Below, one piece after another: positions 16,474 through 25,939 of a stretch of 64,000 nt of DNA. This stretch comes from Pleionea litopenaei. GTDB taxonomy: Bacteria; Pseudomonadota; Gammaproteobacteria; Enterobacterales; Kangiellaceae. Positions within the stretch are counted from its first letter, which is position 1. Each line of letters begins with the position of its first letter. Made by a program: the position numbers and the translations under genes. Location of the stretch: assembly GCF_031198435.1 (NCBI RefSeq), contig NZ_CP133548.1, forward strand, positions 868,001 through 932,000, given 5' to 3'. The notes beneath the pieces were generated by a model, which worked only from the letters and a program-made list of their open reading frames with translations, had not been told where the DNA came from and searched no databases.

Positions 16474-17610
16474 CTAGTTCGATTGTTCAATCCCTGACAA
16501 CTGTGGCTCACTCATATTCACATGCAATGTTGATGTTGGAAATGCAATCTCAGCACTGTGTTCAGCAATAATTTCCGCTATTTTAAGTAATATTTCATGC
16601 TTAATTTCATGAAACTTTATCCAATCCGTTGTTTTTGTAAAGGTATACACGAAAAAGTCGATAGAAGAAGCTGAGAAAGCGTTGAAATTAACTATCATAG
16701 TTTGAGTTTGATCGATTTCAGGGTGCTCTCTGAGCATGCTTTTGACAGATTCCACAATAGAACTCATTTGAGCAACGTCATCATAACGTATTCCTATCGT
16801 TTCATAAATTCTTCGATTACTCATCCGTGAAGGATTTTCAACGGCAATATTATTGAAGATCGAGTTAGGTATATACAGTGGACGTTTATCAAAGGTTCTG
16901 ATCCGAGTTTGTCGCCAACCGATGTATTCGACCGTTCCCTCAATTTGCCGATCGGGACTGCGCACCCAGTCACCCACCGCGAAAGGACGATCTAAGTAAA
17001 TCATGAGCCCGCCAAAAAAGTTCGCTAACAAATCTTTCGCGGCAAAACCGATCGCAATACCACCGATACCACCAAATGCAAGTACAGCACTGATACTCAC
17101 GCCCATGGTCTGCAAAACCACTAAAGTAATCGTAATAATAACCGACACGCGCAATAACTTACTCATCGCGTAAATGGTGGTTTCATCAACCCTATCTTCT
17201 TTGTCGGTTTTCTGCTTTTGATACTCAACCAGATGCTGCTCTGATTCATGAACAAAGCGAGTTAAAAACCATCCGAATAACCCAATTAAAATAACATTAT
17301 TGATGTAAGTCGGTTCAGTTGCGCCGGTGGCTTTAAATTGAATCAATTCAATCAAATAGTTCGACTGTGATGATTCGATTGCAAATGAAATACCAGTGAT
17401 CCAGATAGCCCAGGTGACCGGTCTCGACAGAGCCGTAAAAAGAGCATCATCCCAAAACGTTCGGGTTTTAATAATGCGTTTGAACAGTCGACTATGAAAC
17501 TGTCGCCAAATAAGGTTTAGAATCAAAGTTGCTAAGACGATAATAAAGATTTCGGTCATCCATGCCGATTCACCCTGCAATTTGTATAAATAGTCTCGTA
17601 AAAATTCCAT
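16474..17610 (-). CDS. MscS-family mechanosensitive channel
   Basis: A 378-residue inner-membrane protein. Four to five membrane helices occupy the N-terminal half, and the pore-lining helix has the small-residue pattern AFGGIGGIAIGFAAKDLL near residues 178-196. A C-terminal beta and alpha/beta cytoplasmic domain follows, with PFAVGDWV and IPNSIF motifs. It probably relieves hypo-osmotic stress. It is monocistronic and close to YnaI/MscS-type channels of medium length. Confidence 0.92.
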   Translation of the reverse strand: MEFLRDYLYKLQGESAWMTEIFIIVLATLILNLIWRQFHSRLFKRIIKTRTFWDDALFTALSRPVTWAIWITGISFAIESSQSNYLIELIQFKATGATEPTYINNVILIGLFGWFLTRFVHESEQHLVEYQKQKTDKEDRVDETTIYAMSKLLRVSVIITITLVVLQTMGVSISAVLAFGGIGGIAIGFAAKDLLANFFGGLMIYLDRPFAVGDWVRSPDRQIEGTVEYIGWRQTRIRTFDKRPLYIPNSIFNNIAVENPSRMSNRRIYETIGIRYDDVAQMSSIVESVKSMLREHPEIDQTQTMIVNFNAFSASSIDFFVYTFTKTTDWIKFHEIKHEILLKIAEIIAEHSAEIAFPTSTLHVNMSEPQLSGIEQSN

Positions 17611-17758
17611 ATTTTATAAACCCTACTTAATTTTTTTCATTTACGTTCAACATTAATTTTTAGTATTGTTCTGCCTCAATGAGCACATCTGGCATATTGT
17701 AATGACTCTCAACAGAATAAATGGTTAAGTTTTTCGAACTTTAATCCATCGATTACTC

Positions 17759-18784
17759 TTAATCGTCAAATAAAGGCCGTAAAACATCTTGCGCCTCAAG
17801 CCAACGTCGGTCGGTTTTATAATCGCTAATAGATGACGTTCGAGCGACTTTAGAGTGCATGGCAGCGACTCGTTGCTCGCTAATCTTCGATCGATACCCT
17901 TCTAGATGTTCGAGTAAGCGCCCAGCTTCTTGCGGTTGGTTACAAACCAAAGCCATATCACACCCTGCTTCTAGCGCAGCGTCAACTCTTGCTTGATAGT
18001 CACCCACAACTTCAGCACCTTTCATACTTAAATCATCGCTAAATACAGCCCCATTGAAACCCAGCTGTTTGCGAAGTACTTCCTCTACCCAGTAGCGACT
18101 AAACCCAGCAGGTAATTCATCAACATTTGGATAAATAATATGCGCTGGCATAATGCCCATTAGCTGAGAAGCTAGTCGTGCAAAGGGAACTAAATCGTGC
18201 TCGGCGATTTCTTCAAAACGACGATTATCGACCGGTAGCTCCAAGTGTGAATCAGCATCCACAGTACCATGTCCAGGAAAATGCTTACCAGTCGCTGCCA
18301 TACCACATTCTTTTAACGCACGAACGTAGCACTGAGCTATGGCCGTAATTTTCTGTGGGTCTTCATGAAATGCTCGGTCACCAATTACTCGGCTAGTCTC
18401 GCTGGCTACGTCCAAAACCGGCGCAAAGCTAATATCAAAGCCGGTGCACAGGGTTTCAAGGGCCATGACGGTGGCATGAGCGTGAGTTCTTTGCATCAAT
18501 ACCTGATCGTTCGGGCTGTTAAGTTCTAATTGGCGCAGCGCTGGTAACTTGGTATAACCTTCGCGCAACCTTTGTACCCGACCACCCTCTTGATCGACTG
18601 CAATCAAAAGCTGCTCATTCACTCGGCGTATATCTTTGATGAGTTCCGAGACTTGCTGCGGCTGTTCAATGTTTCTGCTGAACAGAATAACCCCCCCACA
18701 GGCAGGATGAGATAACATTTCTCTTTCTTCAGAGTCTAGGTTGTACGCTTTTAGATCCAGCATTATTGGGCCGGGAGCCGACAT
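17759..18784 (-). CDS. nagZ: Beta-N-acetylhexosaminidase (glycoside hydrolase family 3)
   Basis: A 341-residue cytoplasmic enzyme that removes GlcNAc from anhydromuropeptides in peptidoglycan recycling. The family motif KHFPGHGTVDADSH lies near residues 174-187, and the catalytic Asp is in FSDDLSM near residue 250. Length and lack of a signal peptide match NagZ. An ATG seven codons further in is an alternative start. It stands alone on the minus strand. Confidence 0.95.
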   Translation of the reverse strand: MSAPGPIMLDLKAYNLDSEEREMLSHPACGGVILFSRNIEQPQQVSELIKDIRRVNEQLLIAVDQEGGRVQRLREGYTKLPALRQLELNSPNDQVLMQRTHAHATVMALETLCTGFDISFAPVLDVASETSRVIGDRAFHEDPQKITAIAQCYVRALKECGMAATGKHFPGHGTVDADSHLELPVDNRRFEEIAEHDLVPFARLASQLMGIMPAHIIYPNVDELPAGFSRYWVEEVLRKQLGFNGAVFSDDLSMKGAEVVGDYQARVDAALEAGCDMALVCNQPQEAGRLLEHLEGYRSKISEQRVAAMHSKVARTSSISDYKTDRRWLEAQDVLRPLFDD

Positions 18785-18925
18785 ATTGATACTTCCTTAA
18801 AATTTGAAGGGCTAATGCTAACGAATTGCACCTACCTTCGGCAACATAAAGCCGCACAATGCTTGAAGTTTCTAATCGTGTTAGTTTAATCTGCACAGCA
18901 ACACTGAAACGAGGGTAACCCTACT

Positions 18926-20794
18926 ATGAATAAAAACAACATCGATAAACTCAAACGACCAACGACTTGGTCGCCAGTGAAAACCACATTAATCGCTACC
19001 GCAGTTTCGGCTTCATTACTCGCTTGTCAGCCTGAGCAAAAAGCGGTAGAGCCGGTCACTCAAGCTAAAACCCAATTAACAGCAAAAGACGCTGAACAGT
19101 TCGTCAACGATGCCGAAAAGCGCATTGGCGATATTTATGAATACGCAGCAAAAGCCGCGTGGATTGCTCAAACCTACATCAATGTCGATAGTCAATACAT
19201 TGAGTCAAAAGCCAACGAAGAGTTCAAATTATTAGGTATTGAGTTAGCGAATGAAGCAGCCAAGTTCAATGGCCTTGATCTTCCTTACGATGTGGCTCGA
19301 AAGCTTGACTTACTAAGACTGGGCCTCACCTTACCGGCACCTGCAAACCAGCCTGAAAAAGCGGCAGAACTGGCATCCATTGAAAGTAAGTTGACTGGAA
19401 TGTACGGCGCCGGCAAAACGGCCGATGGTGAACAGTATAACTTAGGTGAACTCTCTAAGACCCTCGCCAAATCAGATAATCCGGATGAGCTTTTACAAGC
19501 ATGGATCGATTGGCGCAAAGTTTCTCCACAAATGAAGCCCTTATATCAACGCTTAGTCAGCATCGCGAATGAAGGAGCGCAAGACCTAGGTTTTCAAGAC
19601 CTTGGCGCTATGTGGCGATCAAAATATGATATGGATCCAGACGCCTTCGCTCAAGAAATGGATCGGGTTTGGACCCAAGTTAAACCTTTATATGAAGCAC
19701 TCCACTGCCACGTTCGTGCAAAACTAAATGAAAAGTATGGCGATGACGTTGTCGCTCAACAAGGACCTATCCCAGCTCACCTACTCGGTAACATGTGGGC
19801 ACAACAGTGGGGAAATATCTACCCGATGGTCGCTCCTGAAGGCGGTGCGGGCATTGATGTGACCGAACGTTTAGAAGCGAAAGAGTACGATGCTATCAGT
19901 ATGACGAAACAAGCTGAAGGCTTTTTCACCTCGCTTGGCTTTGCAGAGTTACCAGAAACCTTTTGGACTCGCTCGCAGTTTTTAAAACCGCAAGATCGAG
20001 ACGTTGTGTGCCATGCCAGCGCTTGGGACATCACCACCGAAGACTATCGCATCAAAATGTGCATCAATGTCAATGAAGAAGATTTCAATACCATTCATCA
20101 CGAGTTAGGCCATAATTTTTATCAACGAGCTTACAACTTAACTCAACCGGTACTTTATCGTGGTAGCGCTAATGACGGTTTCCATGAAGCGATTGGCGAT
20201 ACCATTGCTTTATCAATCACCCCTAAATATTTGAAAGAAATTGAATTAATCAGTGAAGAGCCTGACGCTTCAGGTGATTTACCTTTTCTGATGCGCATGG
20301 CGATGGATAAAGTCGCTTTCTTACCCTTTGGCCTAATGGTCGATCAGTGGCGCTGGAAGGTGTTCAGCGGTGAACTAACGCCTGACAATTACAATCAGGG
20401 TTGGTGGCAATTGCGCGAACAGTATCAAGGCGTAAAATCGCCTATCGCACGTAGCGAGCAAGATTTTGATCCCGGTGCAAAATACCATATTCCAGGTAAC
20501 ACGCCCTACTCTCGCTATTTCTTAGCGCATATTTTGCAATTTCAATTCCATCGTGAACTGTGCAAAATCTCTGGCCACGAGGGTCCTCTTCACCGTTGCT
20601 CAATTTACAACAATAAAGAGGCCGGTGCTAAATTGAAAGCCATGTTAGAACTTGGCCAAAGTCGACCTTGGCAAGAAGCTCTACAAACCATGACTGGCTC
20701 CGATCAAATGGACGCAACAGCGGTCATTGACTACTTTGCACCTTTAAAAGAGTGGTTAGACGAGCAAAACAAAGGACGCCAATGTGGTTGGTAG
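18926..20794 (+). CDS. M2 family (angiotensin-converting-enzyme-like) dipeptidase lipoprotein
   Basis: A 622-residue metallopeptidase. The N terminus has a lipoprotein signal with lipobox SLLAC at about residues 30-34, preceded by a long basic leader. The zinc motif HHELGHNFY is at about residues 390-398, and the third ligand glutamate lies in GFHEAIGDT about 25 residues on. M2 enzymes release dipeptides from the C terminus of peptides. Anchoring to a membrane facing the periplasm suggests use of external peptides, an inference. The gene is monocistronic, with an 850-bp gap after it. Confidence 0.92.
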   Translation: MNKNNIDKLKRPTTWSPVKTTLIATAVSASLLACQPEQKAVEPVTQAKTQLTAKDAEQFVNDAEKRIGDIYEYAAKAAWIAQTYINVDSQYIESKANEEFKLLGIELANEAAKFNGLDLPYDVARKLDLLRLGLTLPAPANQPEKAAELASIESKLTGMYGAGKTADGEQYNLGELSKTLAKSDNPDELLQAWIDWRKVSPQMKPLYQRLVSIANEGAQDLGFQDLGAMWRSKYDMDPDAFAQEMDRVWTQVKPLYEALHCHVRAKLNEKYGDDVVAQQGPIPAHLLGNMWAQQWGNIYPMVAPEGGAGIDVTERLEAKEYDAISMTKQAEGFFTSLGFAELPETFWTRSQFLKPQDRDVVCHASAWDITTEDYRIKMCINVNEEDFNTIHHELGHNFYQRAYNLTQPVLYRGSANDGFHEAIGDTIALSITPKYLKEIELISEEPDASGDLPFLMRMAMDKVAFLPFGLMVDQWRWKVFSGELTPDNYNQGWWQLREQYQGVKSPIARSEQDFDPGAKYHIPGNTPYSRYFLAHILQFQFHRELCKISGHEGPLHRCSIYNNKEAGAKLKAMLELGQSRPWQEALQTMTGSDQMDATAVIDYFAPLKEWLDEQNKGRQCGW

Positions 20795-20817
20795 TGATAT
20801 TAACTGAGTGATCTCTT

Positions 20818-20972
20818 TCGATAAGGTGTACTTTCTCGATAAAGAGTATTTTTAAATAAGAAATGCCTTTAAACGGGAAGTACCCCTTAAAAAGAAGTAC
20901 CCTTTGAAAGGAAGTAGCCTTAAACGGTAATACTCTTGAAAGGAAACACCCTTAAAAGGAAACACCCTTAAG
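20818..20972. repeat. Degenerate 16-18 bp tandem repeats
   Basis: About nine imperfect units with consensus near RGGAARYACCCTTRAA run head to tail; the last two (GGAAACACCCTTAAAA and GGAAACACCCTTAAGT) are almost identical and the first ones have drifted. A second set with units like GGAAACAGGCTAGATTT, three copies, lies at about 21073-21120. No reading frame is kept and no inverted symmetry is obvious. Confidence 0.6.
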
Positions 20973-21194
20973 TTGAGCATGTTATTTAGCTGAAGAAATA
21001 TTTTAAGCTAAGACAGCTTTTAAACTTCGATGATTTTTACATCAAGGTAGTTTTGGAGTTAGAGTAATTTTAGAAACAGGCTAGGTTTGGAAACAGGCTA
21101 GATTTGGAAACAGAATAGCTCTAAAACAAGAATTGTTTTGAACCCAAGAATATTTTCTAGGATGAAAGAGTGTCCAGGCATTAAATGAGCAATG

Positions 21195-21216
21195 AAAAAG
21201 GCGGCATCCTGCCGCC
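21195..21216 (-). terminator. Rho-independent terminator
   Basis: Stem GGCGGCA / TGCCGCC with a three-base loop; on the minus strand it is followed by TTTTT. It is more than 400 bases beyond the stop of the minus-strand gene at 21648 but is the first obvious terminator for it. On the plus strand the T run is poor. Confidence 0.65.
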
Positions 21217-21647
21217 TTAACCTCATATCAAAAGTGCTTGTTTAGTCCTTTATCCCTTAAGCTTCTGGCTATCCCTAAGTCCTAACATCCTGTAATGCGC
21301 TTCCATGGCGTGTTCTCCCTGAACACATGACTAAGGTTACGCTATTTAAAACTTTCAACAAGAGTCTTTCACCTGGATTAAAAAGTTAACCAAGACCCAC
21401 TCAATAAATTATTTCCAATAATTACAATAAGTTAGAAGATAGACTACACTGAGTTCGAGCCGCGACGTAGGCCAAAAGCAAACTATCTCTAACGGCTATT
21501 TGAGACATCTCTTACACGCAACTAAGCCAGATATCTGTACTGGAAACTCACTCCCAATCAATTAAACCGGCATTTCTTAAAAATCTTTCGATCTTCTCAA
21601 CATTAATGTCAGCAGCAATCGATTTTGAGAACGCTTTTAAACGACCG

Positions 21648-22784
21648 TTACTGGTTTTCTGAGTAATCGAGACCAACACGATAAATAACAGCGTCATGAT
21701 ATCCGGTGATTATCCGCTTAGTTCCCGATAAAGCCTGATCAAGATCTGGATCTCCGGTATCAACGATCAATGGCCGACCGTCTAACGCTTTTAATTTTGC
21801 TTTCGTTGCGACAACTTGTATCCGATCCCAACCTAGCGTTCGAATCACTTCGGGAGAAATCTGTTGGTTCCCACGCCCAATCAAATGTCCTTGCCCACCA
21901 ATCACAGTAATAAAAATCTCCATCGATGGATTTTCATTCACATACTGAAGAAGTTCACTTGCGGTCACATCGGCTGCCACTCTCTGTTGGTTATAAACAA
22001 TGTCGACCCCTAACAGAGTATTCGGTTGGCCCAATTGCTCCATAATATTGGCACAGGTGCTTCCAGAGCCAATCGCATAGTAGGTATCGGGTTCCATATA
22101 CTCAATTACTTCCGCTGCAATGTCGTCTAAAACCATCGACTCGACTTCTTTACCTCCTTGTTTCGTCGCTTGAACAAACTGTAAGGAGTCTGGAACAACT
22201 AAGCTTCCAAAGTTACGAGCGCGAACCACGCCTTGACGAAAAGCAGATTCATCGATATCCATAACGGAAGCTTCACGTAGCGACAAAATATCGCCTTTCG
22301 CCAATTGCCCTAGAACAACACCCGCAGCTTTTGGAGTTACTGCATAAACACCCGAGTGAATCTTGCAGCCTGCCGGTATTCCTAACACAGGAATGTCTTT
22401 CTCTAACGCACTGAAGACATCTCGAGCAGTACCATCTCCGCCAGCAAATAAAATCAAGTCGGCACCCGCATTAACCAAGGCTTTGGTCAATTGATGAGTA
22501 TCTTCCGGCTCACTGGGTTGATTAACGTTAAGAATCACTTGCGGCATAAAACCGGCCGTTGACGCGGCAGTCTCTCCCATTTCACCACTGCCAGTCAGTA
22601 TTTTGATTTGATCTCGATAGTCGGAATCGATCGATTCAAGTGCTATGACCGCTCGTTGGTTAGCCAGCTGCTTAGCACCTTTAGCTAACGCAAGCTCTCT
22701 GACATCAGCTCCATCGCTTCCTTTTAACGCAACACTGCCGCCAATTCCGGCAAATGGATTAATGATTAACCCAATCGTTAACAT
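21648..22784 (-). CDS. ATP-NAD kinase family protein
   Basis: A 378-residue protein of the diacylglycerol/NAD kinase superfamily. It starts with IGLIINPFAGIGG, has the nucleotide-binding GGDGTARDVFSAL near residues 116-128, and shows GIPAGCKIHSGVYAV after it. These features match the ATP-NAD kinase-like family (COG3199) rather than housekeeping NadK, which is shorter. The substrate is not known; in some relatives a link to pyruvate or acetoin metabolism has been proposed. Its start overlaps epmC by seven bases. Confidence 0.8.
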   Translation of the reverse strand: MLTIGLIINPFAGIGGSVALKGSDGADVRELALAKGAKQLANQRAVIALESIDSDYRDQIKILTGSGEMGETAASTAGFMPQVILNVNQPSEPEDTHQLTKALVNAGADLILFAGGDGTARDVFSALEKDIPVLGIPAGCKIHSGVYAVTPKAAGVVLGQLAKGDILSLREASVMDIDESAFRQGVVRARNFGSLVVPDSLQFVQATKQGGKEVESMVLDDIAAEVIEYMEPDTYYAIGSGSTCANIMEQLGQPNTLLGVDIVYNQQRVAADVTASELLQYVNENPSMEIFITVIGGQGHLIGRGNQQISPEVIRTLGWDRIQVVATKAKLKALDGRPLIVDTGDPDLDQALSGTKRIITGYHDAVIYRVGLDYSENQ

Positions 22785-23344
22785 GCACTCTCAACCTTTC
22801 TAATTTTAAAACCCGTATGCTCAAGTTCTTCCCACGAAGGTTTATAACCTAAGTGGTAGATTTCTATCAACGCGTTAAACAGTTGTTGAGCACGCTGAGG
22901 TAACCCTCTTTTCCAATAATCTTCTAACTGACTCAACACGGCCTGCTGAAACTGAACCGACACACCTGCATCTTGGGCTAGGTTGTCAGCTGAACAATGA
23001 AATCCGTGGTTCATTGCTATCGACAAGGCCCATTCTATCGCCTGAGGCCTCACTTCGACCGACTCAAACACTTTTTGAGTTTGAGGGTCGCGACCATCTG
23101 GTTGATACCAATAGCCGAAATCGTCTATTTGCCGACGCGACTCTCCGGCAATCGACCAATGCGCGATTTCGTGGAGTGCACTCGATAGAAAATCTTCTCG
23201 AGAATAAATGGTTGCCGATTCGTTTGCTGTTGCTGCCTTATAAAAGGGTTCTGGGTGTCCACTAACCAGTCGCGTATTAAAATCAGACAAAAATAACTGT
23301 GAGAACAGCTCTTTTAAGCGAATTAATTTGTCTGACTCTATCAT
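22778..23344 (-). CDS. epmC: Elongation factor P hydroxylase
   Basis: A 188-residue protein of the YfcM/EpmC family, with the metal-binding motif HEIAHWSIAGESRR near residues 57-70 and further conserved residues in DDFGYWYQPDGRD. EpmC hydroxylates the beta-lysyl-modified lysine of EF-P in E. coli. epmA and epmB are not in the window. The gene is the first of a two-gene unit with the ATP-NAD kinase family gene. Confidence 0.88.
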   Translation of the reverse strand: MIESDKLIRLKELFSQLFLSDFNTRLVSGHPEPFYKAATANESATIYSREDFLSSALHEIAHWSIAGESRRQIDDFGYWYQPDGRDPQTQKVFESVEVRPQAIEWALSIAMNHGFHCSADNLAQDAGVSVQFQQAVLSQLEDYWKRGLPQRAQQLFNALIEIYHLGYKPSWEELEHTGFKIRKVESAC

Positions 23345-23624
23345 TACTGCCCTAAACCTTACTCAATAACCATGGAGAAAATCATTTCAGCGACTACCGC
23401 CGGTTAATCGCTCGCTATTCTAAATCAGTGAGTAAAAAATGCTACTTTTGTCGGCTTGTTTTAACGTCAGCTTTCAGGCACCCCTATGTGTCAAAAAACT
23501 GGCAAATATCTCAAGTTAAAAAAATTTTTTAGGGCTTTTTTTCCCTAAATTCAAAGATATAGAACACTTTTGTCGAAATAAACACCATATCTGGGGTTAA
23601 TTTTAGTTTGTCAGAAAATTTAAG

Positions 23625-23671
23625 ATCCTATATATTGTGCTTATCCTAAGGAAAGCCACCATATCTAGTTA
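23625..23671. promoter_or_regulatory. Tandem NrdR boxes upstream of nrdJ
   Basis: The sites ATCCTATATATTGTGC (23625-23640) and CCACCATATCTAGTTA (23656-23671) match the NrdR consensus ACACWATATATWGTGT at 12 and 11 of 16 positions. They are 31 bp apart start to start, the three-turn spacing typical of NrdR operators. NrdR represses ribonucleotide reductase genes in response to ATP/dATP. The nrdR gene itself is not in the window. Confidence 0.7.
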
Positions 23672-23696
23672 CACTCACTCTAAAAGTGTGCACTGG

Positions 23697-23739
23697 TTTT
23701 CCACAAAATGAACACGAATTATCAACAGTTTTATACACA
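23697..23739. promoter_or_regulatory. Cluster of DnaA-like boxes in the nrdJ leader
   Basis: TTTTCCACA (23697-23705) and TTATACACA (23731-23739) fit TTWTNCACA, and TTATCAACA (23719-23727) differs at one position. DnaA binding controls nrdAB in E. coli, so a similar link of class II reductase to replication is plausible. No dnaA, dnaN or AT-rich unwinding region is nearby, so I do not call this an origin. Confidence 0.45.
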
Positions 23740-23760
23740 AGGCGAAGGGACGTAACCACC

Positions 23761-25908
23761 ATGACTGCGCTAAAAAAACAAATAGAAGCAAGCAACTTTG
23801 ACATCGAACTCCAAACCACTTCGGTCGACATTTGGGACACCAAATATCGCTTAAAAGCAAAAGATGGTAAGCCGGTCGATCGCACGATTGACGAAACCTA
23901 TCAGCGCGTTGCTCAAGCGTTAGCCAGTGTTGAAGCGAAAGACAAACAAGACGAGTGTTATGAGCAATTTCTGTGGGCACTGCGCAATGGCGTAATACCC
24001 GCGGGACGGATCATGTCGAATGCTGGCGCGCAAGCTCATAAGCCCGCAACATCAACCATTAACTGTACCGTTTCTGGCACTATCGACGACTCTATGGACG
24101 GCATTTTAGAGAAGGTACATGAAGCCGGTCTGACGTTAAAAGCTGGCTGCGGAATCGGCTACGAATACTCGACTCTTCGACCGAAAAACGCTTATGTTTC
24201 TGGCGCTGGCGCTTACACTTCTGGTCCTCTATCGTTCATGGATATTTACGATAAAATGTGTTTTACCGTATCTAGTGCTGGTGGTCGCCGTGGCGCACAA
24301 ATGGCTACCTTTGAAGTCGGTCATCCTGATGTCATGGATTTTATCCGTGCAAAGCGAGAAAACGGTCGGTTACGTCAATTCAATCTGTCTTTATTGATTA
24401 CCGATGAGTTTATGCAAGCGGTAATTAATGACACCGACTGGCACTTAGCCTTCCCGCTGACAGAAAAAGAAGTCGAAGTTGATAAACTTGATGTCAAAAA
24501 CAAAGAGCAGGTCATTTGGCGTGATTGGCCAGTCAAAGAAGGCTACATCACCGATAAAGAAGGACTTGTTGCGTGTCGTATCCATAAAACTGTGCGAGCT
24601 AAAAACTTGTGGAATATGATCATGTCAGCAACCTATGACTACGCTGAGCCAGGATTTATCTTGATCGACAAAGTAAATGAAATGAACAATAACTGGTTCT
24701 GTGAAAATATTCGAGCGACCAACCCATGTGGCGAGCAGCCATTACCGCCTTACGGTTCTTGTTTGCTGGGCTCGGTTAACTTAACCAAGTTTGTGAAAAA
24801 CCCATTTACTGAGAAAGCCTCTTTCGATTGGGAAAAATTCCGTAAAGCCGTGTCTATTTTCACTCGAATGCTCGACAACGTCGTTGAAATTAATGGCCTA
24901 CCGCTTGAAGGACAACGCAACGAAATTTTAAGTAAGCGTCGTCATGGTATGGGTTATTTAGGGTTAGGCTCAACCCTGACTATGCTACGCAAAAAGTATG
25001 GCTCAAAAGAGTCTGTTGACTTTACCGAAGAAGTTACCAAAGAACTGGCTGTTGAAGGCTGGCGTACTGCGCTTAGTTTAGCGAAAGAAAAAGGCGCAGC
25101 ACCGATTATGGATAAAGACTTTAAAGTTACCGGCGAAATGCTGCGTAACCGACCTGAAATGAAAAAAGATGGTATCAAAGTTGGTGATAAGATTAAGGGC
25201 AAAGTATTGCATGCTAAATACAGCCGTTACATGCAACAAGTTGCTGAAGTTGAGCCTGAATTAGTCGCAGAATTAGCTGAGATAGGCGCTCGATTCACGC
25301 ACCACTCTTCGATTGCTCCAACCGGAACCATCTCTTTGTCATTAGCAAACAATGCAAGTAATGGCATTGAGCCTAGCTTTGCTCATCATTACTCTCGTAA
25401 CGTAATCAGAGAAGGTAAAAAATCCAAAGAAAAAGTCGATGTGTTCTCATTTGAACTACTGGCATACCGCGCTTTGGTTAACGCAAAGGCAATGCCTTAC
25501 AGCGACAAAGAAGATGAACAACTGCCTGAGTACTTCATTACTTCAGATGATATTAAACCTAATCAACATGTTGATATTCAGGCAGCGGCACAAAAATGGA
25601 TCGACTCTTCGATTTCAAAAACAGCCAATGTACCAACCGACTTTGATTATGAAGAGTTTAAAGATATTTATCTTTACGCTTACGAACAAGGTTTGAAAGG
25701 ATGTACAACTTTCCGCTTTAATCCCGAAGTTTTCCAAGGGGTTTTAGTCAAAGAAAAAGATTTAGAGAACACTACTTATCAATTTACACTCGAAGATGGC
25801 AGCACCATTGAAGTTAAAGGCAATGAAGAGATTGAATACGACGGTGAAGTTCATACCGCAGCAAACCTATTCGATGCTCTTAAAGAAGGCTACTACGGAA
25901 AACTTTAA
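23761..25908 (+). CDS. nrdJ: Adenosylcobalamin-dependent (class II) ribonucleotide reductase, catalytic subunit NrdJa
   Basis: Enzyme of 715 residues that reduces ribonucleotides using a B12-derived radical. The ATG at 23761 has a GAAGGGA site 10 bases upstream; an in-frame ATG at 23686 lies within the operator region and is unlikely. Motifs: STINCTVSG (first active-site Cys) near residue 96, NPCGEQPLPPYGSC near residues 321-334 and PTGTISL near 521. The C-terminal redox-active cysteines expected of a long class II enzyme are absent and are carried by the next gene, as in the split NrdJa/NrdJb of Pseudomonas. It is preceded by NrdR and DnaA boxes. Confidence 0.94.
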   Translation: MTALKKQIEASNFDIELQTTSVDIWDTKYRLKAKDGKPVDRTIDETYQRVAQALASVEAKDKQDECYEQFLWALRNGVIPAGRIMSNAGAQAHKPATSTINCTVSGTIDDSMDGILEKVHEAGLTLKAGCGIGYEYSTLRPKNAYVSGAGAYTSGPLSFMDIYDKMCFTVSSAGGRRGAQMATFEVGHPDVMDFIRAKRENGRLRQFNLSLLITDEFMQAVINDTDWHLAFPLTEKEVEVDKLDVKNKEQVIWRDWPVKEGYITDKEGLVACRIHKTVRAKNLWNMIMSATYDYAEPGFILIDKVNEMNNNWFCENIRATNPCGEQPLPPYGSCLLGSVNLTKFVKNPFTEKASFDWEKFRKAVSIFTRMLDNVVEINGLPLEGQRNEILSKRRHGMGYLGLGSTLTMLRKKYGSKESVDFTEEVTKELAVEGWRTALSLAKEKGAAPIMDKDFKVTGEMLRNRPEMKKDGIKVGDKIKGKVLHAKYSRYMQQVAEVEPELVAELAEIGARFTHHSSIAPTGTISLSLANNASNGIEPSFAHHYSRNVIREGKKSKEKVDVFSFELLAYRALVNAKAMPYSDKEDEQLPEYFITSDDIKPNQHVDIQAAAQKWIDSSISKTANVPTDFDYEEFKDIYLYAYEQGLKGCTTFRFNPEVFQGVLVKEKDLENTTYQFTLEDGSTIEVKGNEEIEYDGEVHTAANLFDALKEGYYGKL

Positions 25909-25939
25909 TTGACGCTTAATTCAGTGAAGGAATAGCAAA

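Larger units (their letters stand above)
20795..21647. other. 850-bp intergenic region with degenerate short repeats
   Basis: No credible gene. The first 180 bp is a degenerate tandem array of about 16-bp units, a second short array follows at about 21065-21120, and a terminator lies at 21195-21216. From 21217 to 21647 I see nothing I can name. The region separates the M2 peptidase gene from the oppositely directed ATP-NAD kinase family gene. Confidence 0.6.
23345..23760. other. 415-bp divergent control region between epmC and nrdJ
   Basis: The left half is AT-rich with a run around 23517-23550 of A and T tracts. The right half holds a pair of NrdR boxes and a cluster of DnaA-like boxes before nrdJ. 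I see no B12-box consensus that would support a cobalamin riboswitch. Confidence 0.55.

Noticed and set aside
23697-23739. Replication origin because of the DnaA boxes
   Set aside because: No dnaA, dnaN, gidA or AT-rich unwinding region nearby. Regulation of nrdJ explains the boxes.
23345-23760. Cobalamin riboswitch before the B12-dependent reductase
   Set aside because: No B12-box sequence is visible in the leader; the spacing is filled with NrdR and DnaA sites.
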